From Rana temporaria (Eukaryota > Chordata > Amphibia > Anura > Ranidae): a stretch of DNA of 64,000 bases. The notes beneath the pieces are model-generated. The model ran no database searches. It had not been told where the DNA came from and was given only the letters and a program-made list of their open reading frames with translations. The position numbers and the translations under genes are program-made. Numbering within the stretch: position 1 is the stretch's first letter; every line of letters starts with the position of its first letter. Shown in pieces: positions 30,035-42,015 of the stretch. The stretch spans positions 101,301,157 through 101,365,156 of the forward strand of contig NC_053497.1 in assembly GCF_905171775.1 (NCBI RefSeq). The letters run 5' to 3'.

Positions 30035-33000
30035 ATGATCGCAGCGCAATCACACAGCAACATGGTTGGAAGCAATTTCACTAAGTCTGAGGAAAAGTTG
30101 CTGATTTGTGTAAGTATTTTGACCACTGTTATTTCATCATCTTCAACTGCATTTTATTCTAGTTTAAAAGTTAGTATATATGTTCAGATATTAGTATTTC
30201 ACAAAAAATGTGTCTCCTGCTTTTACAAAACTACAAGTCCCAGCATGCCTGGACAGCTGCAGACACCCTGGTTGGCAAATGTGTATTTAAGCACTTTTCC
30301 TTGTTATTTAGCATAATGAATTTAACATTTTTTTGGACATAGGACGTATGCGAACGTCCTGACTTCAGTGTCCTCAAGGCCCAAGGACGTTCGAATACAT
30401 ATTGCCCTTTAGATGTTGCAGAACTACAACTTCCAGCATGCCTGGGAATGCTGGCACTTCTAGTATTGTAAGTTCTGCAGGCCCACATTTTTCAGGCCTT
30501 TATGCACGGGTCTCTAAACTGTGGCACCCTAGATGCAGCAAAAGTAAAATTCTTAGCATGCACTGACAGACCGTGGCTGATGGGAGTAGTAGTTTTGCAA
30601 CAGCTGGAGGTGGACTGGTCTTGAAACCCAGAGTTAGGTAACAAACCCGTAGTGTTTTGCAACCATTCTGCCTCCAGCTGGTTATTTTCTGTTGAAAAGC
30701 CTGTGGCATGCAAAAAAAAAACCCAAAAACTCCACCCGGTGCAGGGAAAAATGTGCACACACCTAAAGAGTGACATCACAAAAAACTGCGACGGTTGCAT
30801 ACGTCAGTGGTCCTCCGAAAAGGTCCCGTCTCTGACCCCCCGGGGCGTTAGGCTCCTGACAGGGAAAAGAGTTAGCAACGCATATCTCCCCTATACGTGT
30901 ATCCTGTGTTGTTAATAATATATTCATAATTATGCAAATGATAATGGCTGCTATATTTATGTAAAAAAGGTGGCGACCGAAATGGCAGGATATAAAATCT
31001 GTCATGTTACCCCTGTCATTGATTAATAAGGCGAGAATGCTTCCAATTGTTGAATAGCATACATTTACGTCATATATCCATAAGGCTGTCAACAAAAGTA
31101 TTACAATATACTGTGTTCTTCATCTTGCAGAAGTTCCTGGAAACAGGATACGATGAGCTGCGGAGGCAGCAAGAAAAACAGGGAGTTATAAGCTCCCTGA
31201 TTGAGGAACTAGGCGAAGAACACACTCGCATGGCGATCCTCAAAAAGTGGTCCGACCTGAAGAGGCGCCAGATGAACCGGGTCAGGCGTATCCGGAATAA
31301 ATATCATCCTGGTAAGTTATTGGTCACAGTTATGTTTTTTTTCCCCTAAAGTGTATTTTGTGCGTGTACTAGAGAGAGGAGCCGGACTGCAGGAGTTGGG
31401 AGTAGGCAGGCCTCCCCCAGAGGTAATCTGCCACCTTTCTCCATGCCCCGGGTGGCAATGGCGGGTGTGAGGGGGTCCTCCCACACAGACCGTCCTACCT
31501 GCTCCGCTTCGAAGCCCAACGGGGCAGAGGGACTCCCTATAAGGGAGTGAGAGGATTTGCCCGCTCAACCAGCCCCGTTAGTCCTTCGCCTCTCTTTTTA
31601 GAGACCGCATGGTCAGAGTGCGTGCATGTTAACCCAATTGCGAGTGCGTGTGTAAGTGTGGTGGTTTTTGTGGGAGGGAGGTGGGCATACTAAGCGCAGG
31701 CTTACCTCGCATAGCACACCCACCGGGGGCCGAGCTGAGACCACCAAACTCAATTCACATGTAGCCGAGAGCGGGATCCGAACCCCTAGCTGCAGAGGTG
31801 AATGGCTTGTCAGCGCAGTGGCAATCGCGTTGAGCCAGCCCGGGTCCCTTGGGGACAGTTATGTAAGGTCATATGTAATTAATGTAAGGTCAGATGTTGT
31901 TAACCAAGACGCCATGTTGTTGTAACATATATCACCACCAGCCAAGGTATTCATAGTACTGTTGGAAAAAAACATGGGACAGCAGACAGGAACACAGAAG
32001 TTATGTGGGAACATACTTTTCCCATTGCTTTGCATGGGACTTTAAACAAAAAGCCCGACCCTCACCAATGGGGTTAGTTAAGGGATAAATTAACGATCCT
32101 ATACTTTAAGTGGACGTATAGATAACATGTGACCAAGTGTTATCGAAATATCTACAGCTGTTATGAAATAACATGTATTTCCCATAGAGTTGAATGGGAC
32201 TTTAAAGAAAAACCCTGACCAAGGCAAATGGGGGTGGGTATGGGTTAAACCACCAATCCTATATTTGTGGCTGACATATAAGTAACCTGTGTGCCAAGTT
32301 TCATGTAAATATCTTTAGCCGTTTGGACGTGATGGTGGAACATACATACATACATGCACACACACGTTGAGTTTTATATATATAGATTCCCACTAAATTC
32401 CTGTGTTAGGCGTGGGGTTGTTATAGTAATCCTGTGTACTCCATCAAGTCCTTTTTTTTAACATGAGATCGTCTGAACAAAACAAAGGAGACAAAAACAG
32501 CTCATTTTACCATGGTGGCAGCCCAGCTCACGCTCAGTCCCCTGTAGTGCCCACAAGACCCTTTAATATAACATTGTCCCATTGGTTAACTGTATATAAA
32601 TTAATTTGTATTCATATACAATACAGTAGAGTACACAGAATTTGCATACGTCATTAGAAAACATTTTTATAATATATGAACATTGTGTTATTATAGGAGC
32701 TCCGCTACCAACTGTGCGCCCCAAGCGCACAAGGCGACAGGCCGCAGAGGAGGAGCAGGAGGAGGATGTGGAAGAGGAGGAGAGGGATGAGGAGGAGCAG
32801 CCAGGGCCATCCACATCACCACCCCCAGTTCCTGTGGAGGAGCAAGAGGAGGAGCTGCACCCCCCCCCGAAACTTCTGGTGGAGTAGTGGGTGACGAGGA
32901 AGAGGAGCAGGATGAGACGGTTAATTATACCGTCAATCAGGAGGGTAAATATGTGCACAGAGATTAATAAAATTTCAACAATAAAATGTAGCTCTAAAAA

Positions 33001-33764
33001 TGGACAGCATTTAAAGCAGGGCTGTGGAGTCGGTAGATACATTTTTCGACTCCGACTCCTCAGTTTTATGTACTTCAGACTCCGACTCCCCGACTCCCCG
33101 ACTCCGACTCCTCTGTATTAATATGCGAATGTATTTTATAGATTCCTTGAGGGAAAGAAACACAAACTACCACAGGACTACTGGCTGGGAAGCCAACAGT
33201 CTACTGTATTGCACAGTTTAAGCAAAAGACAAACACAATGAAAACAATCAAGTGACTGGATAGTAGCAGCAGGCTTAAACATCAGGAACATGATCTTTAA
33301 CAGTTCAAAAATACAGACCACATTATTTGGCTGTTTTAGAACAAAAACAAAGCTTATCTATAATGAACCAAAAAAAAAATATGAAAAACCTAGAAATGGT
33401 TTATATTAATCTTGAAATGTAGTTCTAGGCTTAGCAAATGCAAATAAATGCAATGTAGAGTTCTAAGGAAGAGAATTGCCTCTGCCAGATCCTCTTTCAT
33501 AGAGTCTCTTAAGTCAGACTTTATTATTTTTATGGCTGAAAATAATCTTTCGTAACGGTCTTTGAAATCCAAATGTTTTTTTCTTATATCCTAACAGTTC
33601 TAAAAAAGCTAGAGGTGAAACAAGCTGCCATGAAAAACCTGACGCAGAGAGTAATGGCAAATGAGCAGCAGATACTGTTTTTGATGCGCCAAAATCAACA
33701 ACTGGTGCAACAACTGGCGAAAAACATGGATGAGGTGACAGAGCTTCAGAAGTTAATGTCCTAA
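30035..33764 (+). CDS. Myb/SANT-like DNA-binding protein, four exons, inside hAT2
   Basis: Exons 30035-30109, 31131-31311, 32697-32944 and 33598-33764. Each intron has GT...AG ends (donors TGT|GTAAGT, CTG|GTAAGT, AGG|GTAAAT; acceptors CTTGCAG, TTATAG, CTAACAG) and the phases 0, 1, 1 match. Exons 1-2 encode FTKSEEKLL...KKWSDLKRRQMNRVRRI, the signature of the Myb/SANT-like (Myb_DNA-bind_5) fold. Exon 3 is a nuclear-signal-like RPKRTRRQ plus an acidic Glu/Pro tract. Exon 4 is a Gln-rich coiled coil (LKKLEVKQAAMKNLTQRVMA). A C9 run at 32860-32868 shifts the frame and gives a stop at 32887; the downstream frame to the exon 3 donor is open. AATAAA lies at 33785. About 220 residues if in frame. Likely nuclear and DNA-binding; partner unknown. 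Confidence 0.7.
31336..31854 (-). mobile_element. tRNA-derived SINE in intron 2
   Basis: 519-bp insertion with a perfect 10-bp duplication ACAGTTATGT (31326-31335 and 31855-31864). Its left edge is a T8 run, which is the poly(A) tail of a minus-strand retroposon. Near the right edge the minus strand shows a tRNA B-box, GGGGTTCGGATCCC (about 31771-31784), 40-50 bp from a decayed A-box region. It lies just after the donor of exon 2 in antisense orientation. The family name is not known to me. Confidence 0.78.
31975..32390 (+). repeat. Interspersed repeat, copy 1 (LINE 3'-end-like)
   Basis: Shares GAAGTTATGTGGGAACATAC, ATGGGACTTTAAA and GTTAGTTAAGGGATAAATTA with 33935-34225. It contains a second internal diverged copy (CCCATAGAGTTGAATGGGAC near 32180) and ends in CATACATACATGCACACACA then a TATATATAGAT tail, an ending often seen on LINE 3' regions. 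No coding. Confidence 0.55.
33034..33120. repeat. GACTCC/GACTCCGACTCC simple-repeat core in intron 3
   Basis: Repeated GACTCCGACTCC with GAGTCGG on its left; the surrounding CTGTGGAGTCGGTAGATA resembles the edge of a common aquatic-vertebrate interspersed repeat, which I cannot name. Confidence 0.5.
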
Positions 33765-33784
33765 TTTTTTTTTTTTTTTTTTTT

Positions 33785-33790
33785 AATAAA
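33785..33790 (+). terminator. Poly(A) signal of the Myb-like gene
   Basis: AATAAA 20 bp after the stop codon TAA (33762-33764), preceded by a T-rich run and followed by a GT/T-rich stretch (33791-33830). Confidence 0.6.
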
Positions 33791-33934
33791 AAATGTTATA
33801 TTTTGCAAAGGTTTCATTTCTTATTGAAATTGTTAGTTTTTTAAACACATCTAACTTCACATCTAACACATCAACATCAACATTAACATCAACACATCTA
33901 GCTTAATAATAACCGAAAACATTTTATACTATTA

Positions 33935-34225
33935 CTAGCTGAATACCCGGCGTTGCCCGGTCTTCCTATCTTAACCTTTTGGGGAGGAAAATCATAGTAA
34001 TATAAATATACCCATCTTTTATATAAGGGTGTTGGTAAGGGTTAATTTAACTGTTATATATTTTTATTTGGCATATAAGTAATATGTATAGCGGGTATTA
34101 TTGAAATATCTCCAGGCGTACAGAAGTTATGTGGGAACATACATTTTCCATTGATTTGCATGGGACTTTAAAGGAAAACCCCGACCCTCACAAATGGGGG
34201 TAGTTAAGGGATAAATTAACTATCA
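33935..34225 (+). repeat. Interspersed repeat, copy 2
   Basis: Starts ACTAGCTGAATACCCGGCGT then TGCCCGGT and continues into the blocks shared with copy 1 (GAAGTTATGTGGGAACATAC at 34122). It ends where the 155-bp minisatellite begins. Confidence 0.55.
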
Positions 34226-34234
34226 GTGGTATCA

Positions 34235-34431
34235 GTGAACAGCAGTGGTAATAGGAGTATATAGAGTGGGAATTAACTTTTTACATAGGTGTCTTGACTG
34301 AGCAGCAGCAGCAGTAGTAGTAGTAGTAGATACAGAGTCATATCACTTGGGCAGGAGGTGCCATGATGAACAGCAGTGGTAATAGGAGTATATAGAGTGG
34401 GAAATTACTTTTGACATAGTTGTCTTGACTG

Positions 34432-34465
<34 letters not shown>

Positions 34466-36725
34466 TTAGCAGTAGTAGTTGATACAGAGTCATATCACTT
34501 GGGCAGGAGTTGCCATGATGAACAGCAGTAGGAATAGGAGTATATAGAGTGTGAAATAACTGCTGACATCGGTGTATTGACTGGGCGGCAGCAGCAGCAG
34601 AAGCAGCAGTAGTAGTATTAACAGTAGTAGTTGATACAGAGTCATATCACATGGGCAGGAGGTGCCATGATGAACAGCAGTAGGAATAGGAGTATATAGA
34701 GTGTCAAATAACTGCTGACATAGGTGTCTTGACTGGGCAGCAGAAGCAGCAGTAGTAGTATTAACAGTAGTAGTTGATACAGAGTCATATCACATGGGCA
34801 GGAGGTGCCATGATGAACAGCAGTAGGAATAGGAGTATATAGAGTGTCAAATAACTGCCGACATAGGTGTCTTGACTGAGCAGCAGCAGCAGCAGAAGCA
34901 GCAGTAGTAGTATTAACAGTAGTAGTTGATACAGAGTCATATCACATGGGCAGGAGTTGCCATGATGTACAGCAGTCTTAATAAGAGTATATAGAGTGTG
35001 AAATAACTGCTGACATAGGTGTATTGACTGGGCGGCAGCAGCAGAAGCAGCAGTAGTAGTATTAACAGTAGTAGTTGATACAGAGTCATATCACATGGGC
35101 AGGAGGTGCCATGATGAACAGCAGTAGGAATAAGAGTATATAGAGTGTGAAACAACTGCTGACATAGGTGTATTGACTGGGCGGCAGCAGCAGCAGCAGA
35201 AGCAGCAGTAGTAGTATTAACAGTAGTAGTTGATACAGAGTCATATCACATGGACAGGAGGTGCCATGATGAACAGCAGTAGGAATAAGAGTATATAGAG
35301 TGTGAAACAACTGCTGACATAGGTGTATTGACTGGGCGGCAGCAGCAGCAGCAGAAGCAGCAGTAGTAGTATTAACAGTAGTAGTTGATACAGAGTCATA
35401 TCACATGGGCAGGAGTTGCCATGATGTACAGCAGTCTTAATAAGAGTATATAGAGTGTGAAACAACTGCTGACATAGGTGTATTGACTGGGCGGCAGCAG
35501 CAGCAGCAGAAGCAGCAGTAGTAGTATTAACAGTAGTAGTTGATACAGAGTCATATCACATGGGCAGGAGTTGCCATGATGTACAGCAGTCTTAATAAGA
35601 GTATATAGAGTGTGAAATAACTGCTGACATAGGTGTATTGACTGGGCGGCAGCAGCAGCAGCAGAAGCAGCAGTAGTAGTATTAACAGTAGTAGTTGATA
35701 CAGAGTCATATCACATGGGCAGGAGTTGCCATGATGTACAGCAGTCTTAATAAGAGTATATAGAGTGTGAAATAACTGCTGACATAGGTGTATTGACTGG
35801 GCGGCAGCAGCAGCAGCAGAAGCAGCAGTAGTAGTATTAACAGTAGTAGTTGATACAGAGTCATATCACATGGGCAGGAGGTGCCATGATGAACAGCAGT
35901 AGGAATAAGAGTATATAGAGTGTGAAACAACTGCTGACATAGGTGTATTGACTGGGCGGCAGCAGCAGCAGCAGAAGCAGCAGTAGTAGTATTAACAGTA
36001 GTAGTTGATACAGAGTCATATCACATGGGCAGGAGTTGCCATGATGTACAGCAGTCTTAATAAGAGTATATAGAGTGTGAAATAACTGCTGACATAGGTG
36101 TATTGACTGGGCGGCAGCAGCAGCAGCAGAAGCAGCAGTAGTAGTATTAACAGTAGTAGTTGATACAGAGTCATATCACATGGGCAGGAGGTGCCATGAT
36201 GAACAGCAGTAGGAATAAGAGTATATAGAGAGTGTGAAACAACTGCTGACATAGGTGTATTGACTGGGCGGCAGCAGCAGCAGCAGAAGCAGCAGTAGTA
36301 GTATTAACAGTAGTAGTTGATACAGAGTCATATCACATGGGCAGGAGGTGCCATGATGAACAGCAGTAGGAATAAGAGTATATAGAGTGTGAAACAACTG
36401 CTGACATAGGTGTATTGACTGGGCGGCAGCAGCAGCAGAAGCAGCAGTAGTAGTATTAACAGTAGTAGTTGATACAGAGTCATATCACATGGGCAGGAGG
36501 TGCCATGATGAACAGCAGTAGGAATAGGAGTATATAGAGTGTCAAATAACTGCTGACATAGGTGTATTGACTGGGCGGCAGCAGCAGCAGCAGAAGCAGC
36601 AGTAGTAGTATTAACAGTAGTAGTTGATACAGAGTCATATCACATGGGCAGGAGGTGCCATGATGAACAGCAGTATTAATAAGAGTATATAGGGTGTGAA
36701 ATAACTGCTGACATAGGTGTCTTGA
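34235..36725. repeat. 155-bp minisatellite with internal CAG/TAG tracts
   Basis: About 16 units of roughly 125-155 bp. Each has GATACAGAGTCATATCAC, GGCAGGAGGTGCCATGATGA, GAGTATATAGAGTGTGAAA, then a variable CAGCAGCAG...TAGTAGTAG tract. Units from 35086 on are exactly 155 bp apart and almost identical; the 5' units are shorter and more diverged. Minus-strand open frames with Leu-rich repeats are products of the CAG tract and are not genes. Confidence 0.92.
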
Positions 36726-37376
36726 CTGATCCAGAGGAGTCATGGGAGAAAATCATGTGGTCAGATGAGACTATAATATAACTTTTTGATCATAATTTCA
36801 CTAACCGTGTTCGGAGGAAGAATAATGATGAGTACCATGCCAAGAACGCCATCCCTAATGTGAAGCATGGGGGTGGTAGCATCATGCTTTGGTGGTGTTT
36901 TTCTGCACATGGGACAGGGTGACTGCACTGTATTAAGGAGAGGATGACCGTGGCCATGTATTGCGAGATTTTGGGCAACAACCTCCTTCCCTGAGTTAGA
37001 GCTTTGAAGATGGGTCGAGGCTGGGTCTTCCAACATGACAATGACCCAAAGCACACAGCCAGGATAACCAAGGATTGGCTCTGTAAGGAGCATATCAAGG
37101 TTCTGGCGTGGCCTAGCCAGTCTCCAGACCTAAACCCAATAGAGAATCTTTGGAGGGAGCTCAAACTCCGTGTTTCTCAGCGAGAGCCCAGAAACATGAC
37201 TGATGTAGAGAAGATCTGTGTGGAGGAGTGGGCCAAAATCCCTCCTCCAGTGTGTGCAAAGCTGGTGTAAAACTACAAGAAAGGTTTGACCGCTGTAATT
37301 GCAAAGAAAGCCTACTGTACCAAATATTAACATTGATTTTCTCTGATGTTAAAATAGTTATATTCAGCACTGTAAA
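36726..37376 (+). pseudogene. Tc1-type transposase C-terminal fragment
   Basis: Directly abutting the minisatellite, the translation reads DPEESWEKIMWSDET, KHGGGSIMLWWCFSAHGTG, then VFQHDNDPKHTARITKDWL and SQSPDLNPIENLWRELK. These are the last part of a Tc1/mariner DDE transposase, including the second catalytic D region (QHDNDPKHT) and the third acidic residue in NPIENLW. Stops occur near 36912-36920 and 36994. The N-terminal half and left terminal repeat are absent, replaced by the minisatellite. The right end near 37365-37376 (TATTCAGCACTGTA) resembles a Tc1 terminal repeat. Confidence 0.85.
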
Positions 37377-37423
37377 TACATCAGGTCCGGGGCTTTATCA
37401 GGGAATGCATGACAAGGGACCCT

Positions 37424-40400
37424 TCAGCGCCCTGAACCGACGAAGGGGGCCAGAAAGTCACCGCCGATCCAGGACTCATTCATCTTTATGAATGTGAGTC
37501 TGTCCACGGAGTCTGTGGACAGACGGGTCCTCTTGTCCGTGACCACCCCACCTGCCGCGCTGAATGTCCGCTCAGATAGTACGCTGGAGGGGGGGGCAAG
37601 ACAATAACTCCAGCGCATACTGAGCGAGCTCGCGGCAGGTGTCCAATCTGGCAACCCAGTACTCCATGGGGTCGTCGGTGCTCATACTGTCAGAAGCACC
37701 GACGGACGCCATGTAGTCTGCCACCATGTGGGCCAGCCGCTGGTGGTGACTGCTGCTGCTGCTGGTGCTGGTACTGGGTCGCTCGGTTTGGAAGAACATC
37801 CTCATCTCTTCCATTAGGTCCCCTGCTCGGCTGCAGCTGGGTGCAGCCACCTGCTGGGTGAGATGAGGGGGGACAACTGGAGGCCAGGGAGTTGCCTGCT
37901 CCAACCGTCTGACAATGCCTGCCTGCAGTTCCTCCATCCGGTGCTGCCTCCGGCTGGCTGGGATGAACTGCTCCAGTTTCCCCTTGCACCTGGGATCCAA
38001 AAGGGTGGCCATCCAGAAATCATCCCTCGTCTTGATGGTCTTAACCCGGGGGTCCCTCCTGAGGCATCTCAGCATGTGGGCAGCCATGGGGAAGAGCACA
38101 GCCCGCTGTGACTCCTCAATGCTGGCCAGGTAAATGAGGTGCGACTCTTCATCCCTGAGGCGCTGCTGGTCAAACTCAGACATGCCCAACCCCCGGACTA
38201 TCGGTGCCCCCAACACCGGCTCTCCCTCCTGACCAGGCCCTGACTCCGGGACGACACCAGCAACCACCTCCTCCTCCTCTTCATCATCATCCTCCTCCTC
38301 CTCCTCCTCGTCCTGGCCCTGGTCTCGGTGGAGCATTGCTGACTCCTCCTGCTCCACCAAGGCACTCTCCCCAGCCTTCGAGCAGGCGATCTAGTGTCCT
38401 CTCCAGCATGAACACTATTGGCAGCACGCTATTGAGGCCGATTTGCTCACTGCTGACCATCTTGGTCGCCTGCTCGAAGGAGGACAACACTTGGCAGACC
38501 TGGTTTATCTGCCCCCACTCCGCACAGGCGATGAAAGGGAGTTGTGGTGAAGTCCTCTCAGTGCCTAGTTCCATCAGGTACTCCCTCACCGCCCTTTGCT
38601 GCTCCCACAACCTCTTCAGCATGTGGAGGGTGGAGTTCCACCGCGTCACACTGTCCACAATCAGCCTGTGAAGGGGCAGATTGTACTCCCGCTGCAACTT
38701 GGACAGGGACGCGGTAGCGGTTGGGGAGCGCCTGAAGTGGCTGGCAATCCTACGCGCCTTTGCCACAATGTCACTCAACCCTGGATAAGTGCGCAGGAAC
38801 TTCTGCACCACCAGGTTGAGGACATGTGCCAGACAGGGCACGTGGGTCAGACTGCCAGCACTAAGGGCGGCGAGTAGGTTGCTGCCGTTATCGCAGACAA
38901 CCATACCTGCCTGGAGCCTTCGGGGTGTCAGCCACTTCTGGACCTGAGCCTGAAGTGCTTTCAGCACTTCTTCTCCAGTGTGTCTCCGGTCCCCTAAACT
39001 AACAAGCTGGAGCACGGCCTGACAGCGCACGTGCCCCACACTTGAGTAGCTACGGGGGCGCTTGCTGGGAGGCTCAGCAGCTGCGGAGACAGTGGCTTGA
39101 GGGAGACCAGCAGTTCTCCCCTGGACACCCCGGGGCGGCACCACAAGATCGGTTGCCGCCGATCCCTCACCGACGCCTCGGAGGGAAACCCAATGGGCCG
39201 TGAGCTGATGTAGCGCCCCTGCCCATGCCTGCTGGTCCAGCCATCCATTGTCAGATGAACCCTGTCGCTGACAGCGTGATCCAGCGACAGGGTTACATTC
39301 TGCACAATGTGCTGGTGTAGGGCAGGGACACCAGTCCTGGCAAAGAAATGGCGGCTGGGGACACGCCATTGGGGTTGGGCCTGCTCCAACATCTGCCTGA
39401 AGGGGTTGCTGTCAACTATGTTGAAGGGCAGCAGATGTTGGGCAATAACCCTTGCCAGGAGCCCATTGAGGGAACGCACACGTCGGTCTCCAGGGGGGAA
39501 GGGAGTGGTGCGGTCAAAGGCGTCTGAAATTGACGCCTGGCGCCGGACGGCAGTGCGGGACACAGACGCGGAGGGTGCTGTGGAAGTAGAGGTCTGGCTG
39601 CCGGTACCAGTACCTCTACTAGAGGGAGCGGGGGGGCATGACCTGCTGGAAAGAGATGAAGATGTGGCAGGGGCTGCTGTACCCTGCTCACTTGTGGTGG
39701 TGGCGCTGCTACCACCACCACGCTTCATCTCGTCATACACCGCCCAGTGGTTTATCCTCAGGTGCTGGTTCAGGGCTGTGGTACCCACCCGAGCCAAACA
39801 CTTCCCTCTCTTCACCCTCACTTTACAAATCCGGCAGATGGCCACGGTAGGGTTGTCTGCCACCAGGGTAAAGTAATTCCAGACAGGTGACTTCAGCACC
39901 GCCCTCCTGTCAGATGGGGTGACGCTTACTTGCACCTGCTGGGACTCGGTGCGCACAGGTGGAGCTGCCTGCTGCTGCTGCTGCTGCTGCTGCTCCTCCT
40001 CCTGACACCTCCTGCTGCCATCACCAGTGGAGACCCTGACAATGGTCTCCCTGGTGGTGACCTGGCGCACCGTTTCACCAGGGTGCCTACCTTCCCCGTC
40101 GTCACTGACGTAGTGAGCCGACGCGTCAGATGGCAACCATGATGGGTCACCCTCTTCGCCCCCAGAGATGTCAGACCAAGGGCTGAAATGTGTTGGTCTG
40201 AGGGAACCACCTGACATGGAGCCTCTAGCCTGGCTCCGCTGTCCCCTCACCCACGCCTGGGTCTGACTAGGTGCTGCTGTTTCCTGCACCAAAACAGCAG
40301 CACCAGTTTGAAGGGATGTCTCTGGGATACTGCCAGCAGGTATCCCATCCTCCTCATCCATCCCTTCAAAAAGGTCCTGACCATCAGGACAGAGCTGGAG

Positions 40401-40763
40401 GTCTGCCTGATGCATGGCCTCCCCCAAGATATCCCTATCACTGTCGCTGTCGAACAGTAAGATGCTGGACTCTTGGGGGCTGGGGGGGGGTAGTACAGGC
40501 ACCGGAGTAATTTTGGTACTACTGTGAGTCGGGACCGACGACTCAGTGGCACTGCTGTGCCCCATGTAGTCCACCACTACTTCAGCCTGAGATGGCAATA
40601 TCGGGCGGCTGCCCGATGGGAAGAACTCTCGGATCAGGCATACTCCCCTTGCACCCGATCCTCTACCACTAGTAGGGGCACGAGAGGTACCCCGTGCTGG
40701 CAGCGATCCAGCACTGGGAGTAACTCCCCTACCCCTGCTGCCACGGCCACGGATGCCGCTCAT
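37424..40763 (-). pseudogene. hAT2 transposase, three frameshifts
   Basis: Reading down from ATG at 40761-40763: an RG-rich and acidic leader with DPSWLPSDAS (about residue 206), a BED finger at residues 294-339 (C310, C313, H334, H339), LLPFNIVDSNPFRQM, the first acidic motif HLTMDGWTSRHGQGRYIS (about 39260-39205), the second VVCDNGSNLLAAL (about 38910-38870), an E/D-rich insert (about 38330-38280) and the C-terminal SSVLSERTFSAAGGVVTDKR (about 37600-37540). Single-base frame changes occur near 39203, 38370 and in a C-run at 37593-37599. All key motifs are intact otherwise, so inactivation looks recent or is partly sequence error. Nuclear cut-and-paste enzyme by family. Confidence 0.85.
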
Positions 40764-41563
40764 TATTGCTGATATGTGTGTTGGGGGGGTAAACTTTATT
40801 GGGGGGGGGAAATGTGAACAAAATGTGTTTTTGTGTATTTTTTACAAGACAGGCACGCAGACAAAGACGTACACAGACAGCTACTAAACTATAAGAAAAG
40901 TAGTACACCAGACAAGGACTACAAAATTAAAGAAAAAAAAAAAGCACTAAACAAACACTAACTTTTTTTTTTTTTTTTTTTTAAACACAAAACACAGACA
41001 CTAAACACACACTAAGCTAAGCTAGATGAAATAAATGTACACTAACAGTGTGTACACTTACTACACAAAATTTAACTAAACTGAACACAAAACTTAGCTT
41101 TTATAAAAGCTCTTTAGGAAAAACTAACCAAAATGTGAACTGAGATGCCTAGCAAATATCACTGAACAGCGAACCTGCAAGATCTAACAGTAACACAAGA
41201 TGAACAAAACTTAGCTTTTAGAAAAGCTCTTTTAGAAAGCTCAGCAAAATGTGTTCTGAAATCTCTAGCAAATATCACTGAACAGCGAGGATTGCAGGAT
41301 CAAACAGTAACACAAATGAACAAAACAGCACAAAACAGCACAAAACAGCACAAAACGTAGCTTTGAAAAAAGCTCTTGGGTCTATTGCTTTGAAAAAAGC
41401 AGTTGATATACTGGAAAAGATCCACTGGAATCACTAAATAGCAATGCTGGTGATGATCTAAATCAATCAGGAACAAAGACACAGGAAAACAGGAACACAG
41501 AAACAGCCTCCACACTCTCTAGCCAGCTTCTGAATCTGCAATGAAATGGTGCTGGGAGTGAGC

Positions 41564-41638
41564 TTATATAATGTCCATGCAGGCAGGTTCCTATTGGTTG
41601 CTAACCTCTGACGAGTGTGGAAGGAGAACTCTGATTGG
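41564..41638 (-). promoter_or_regulatory. hAT2 transposase promoter: TATA and two CCAAT boxes
   Basis: On the minus strand: GCCAATCAG (41632-41640), CCAATAGG (41590-41597), then ATTATATAAGC (TATA at 41564-41571), about 800 bp upstream of the transposase ATG. Spacing of CCAAT to TATA is 20-70 bp. The 5' leader (40764-41560) is AT-rich with two diverged ~125-bp repeats (TTAGCTTTTATAAAAGCTC, 41094 and 41210). Confidence 0.55.
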
Positions 41639-41659
41639 CTCTGATGCAAAAGGGCGGAG

Positions 41660-42015
41660 CAAATAATCGCGCAATATTCCTATTGCCGAATATTCGCATT
41701 GCGAATATTCGGCAATATAAAATGATCGCTTCAGCTACTCGGCCCAATGGCTCTAATCATACCAGCAATGCTTTTAGACGTCTATGGAGATCACTAGGAT
41801 GTGATCTGTTTTAAAAATGAAACTGTAAAAATCGCTCTGATGCGGAAGATCGGGGCGAGGAAAATAATCGCGCGATATTGCGTTTGCCGAATAATCGCAT
41901 TGCGATCTTTCTGGAAAATTCAATGAACGCTTCAGATACTCGGCCCAGGGTCTCTAATGATACCAGCAATGCTTTTAGACGTCGATGGAGATATCTAGGA
42001 TGTGATCTGTTTTAA
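41660..42015. repeat. 205-bp direct repeat near the right end of hAT2
   Basis: Two units: AGCAATGCTTTTAGACGTC occurs at 41764 and 41969 (205 bp apart), each preceded by a GCTTCAGMTACTCGGCCCA block and AATAATCGCGC. They are followed by the subterminal palindromes CGAATATTCG and GCGAATATTCG up to the terminal repeat. Confidence 0.75.

Noticed and set aside
31700..31854. True tRNA gene on the minus strand
   Set aside because: A B-box is present, but the cloverleaf cannot be completed and the segment is inside a SINE with a poly(A) tail and target duplication.
34235..36725. CRISPR-like array
   Set aside because: Units are contiguous without unique spacers, contain trinucleotide tracts, and the context is a eukaryotic transposon.
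34937..36743. Series of minus-strand Leu-rich peptides resembling membrane proteins
   Set aside because: Generated by CAG tracts in the 155-bp minisatellite.
38287..38360. Independent acidic nuclear protein starting MVEQEESAML on the minus strand
   Set aside because: It is the continuation of the hAT2 transposase after a one-base frame change, not a separate start.
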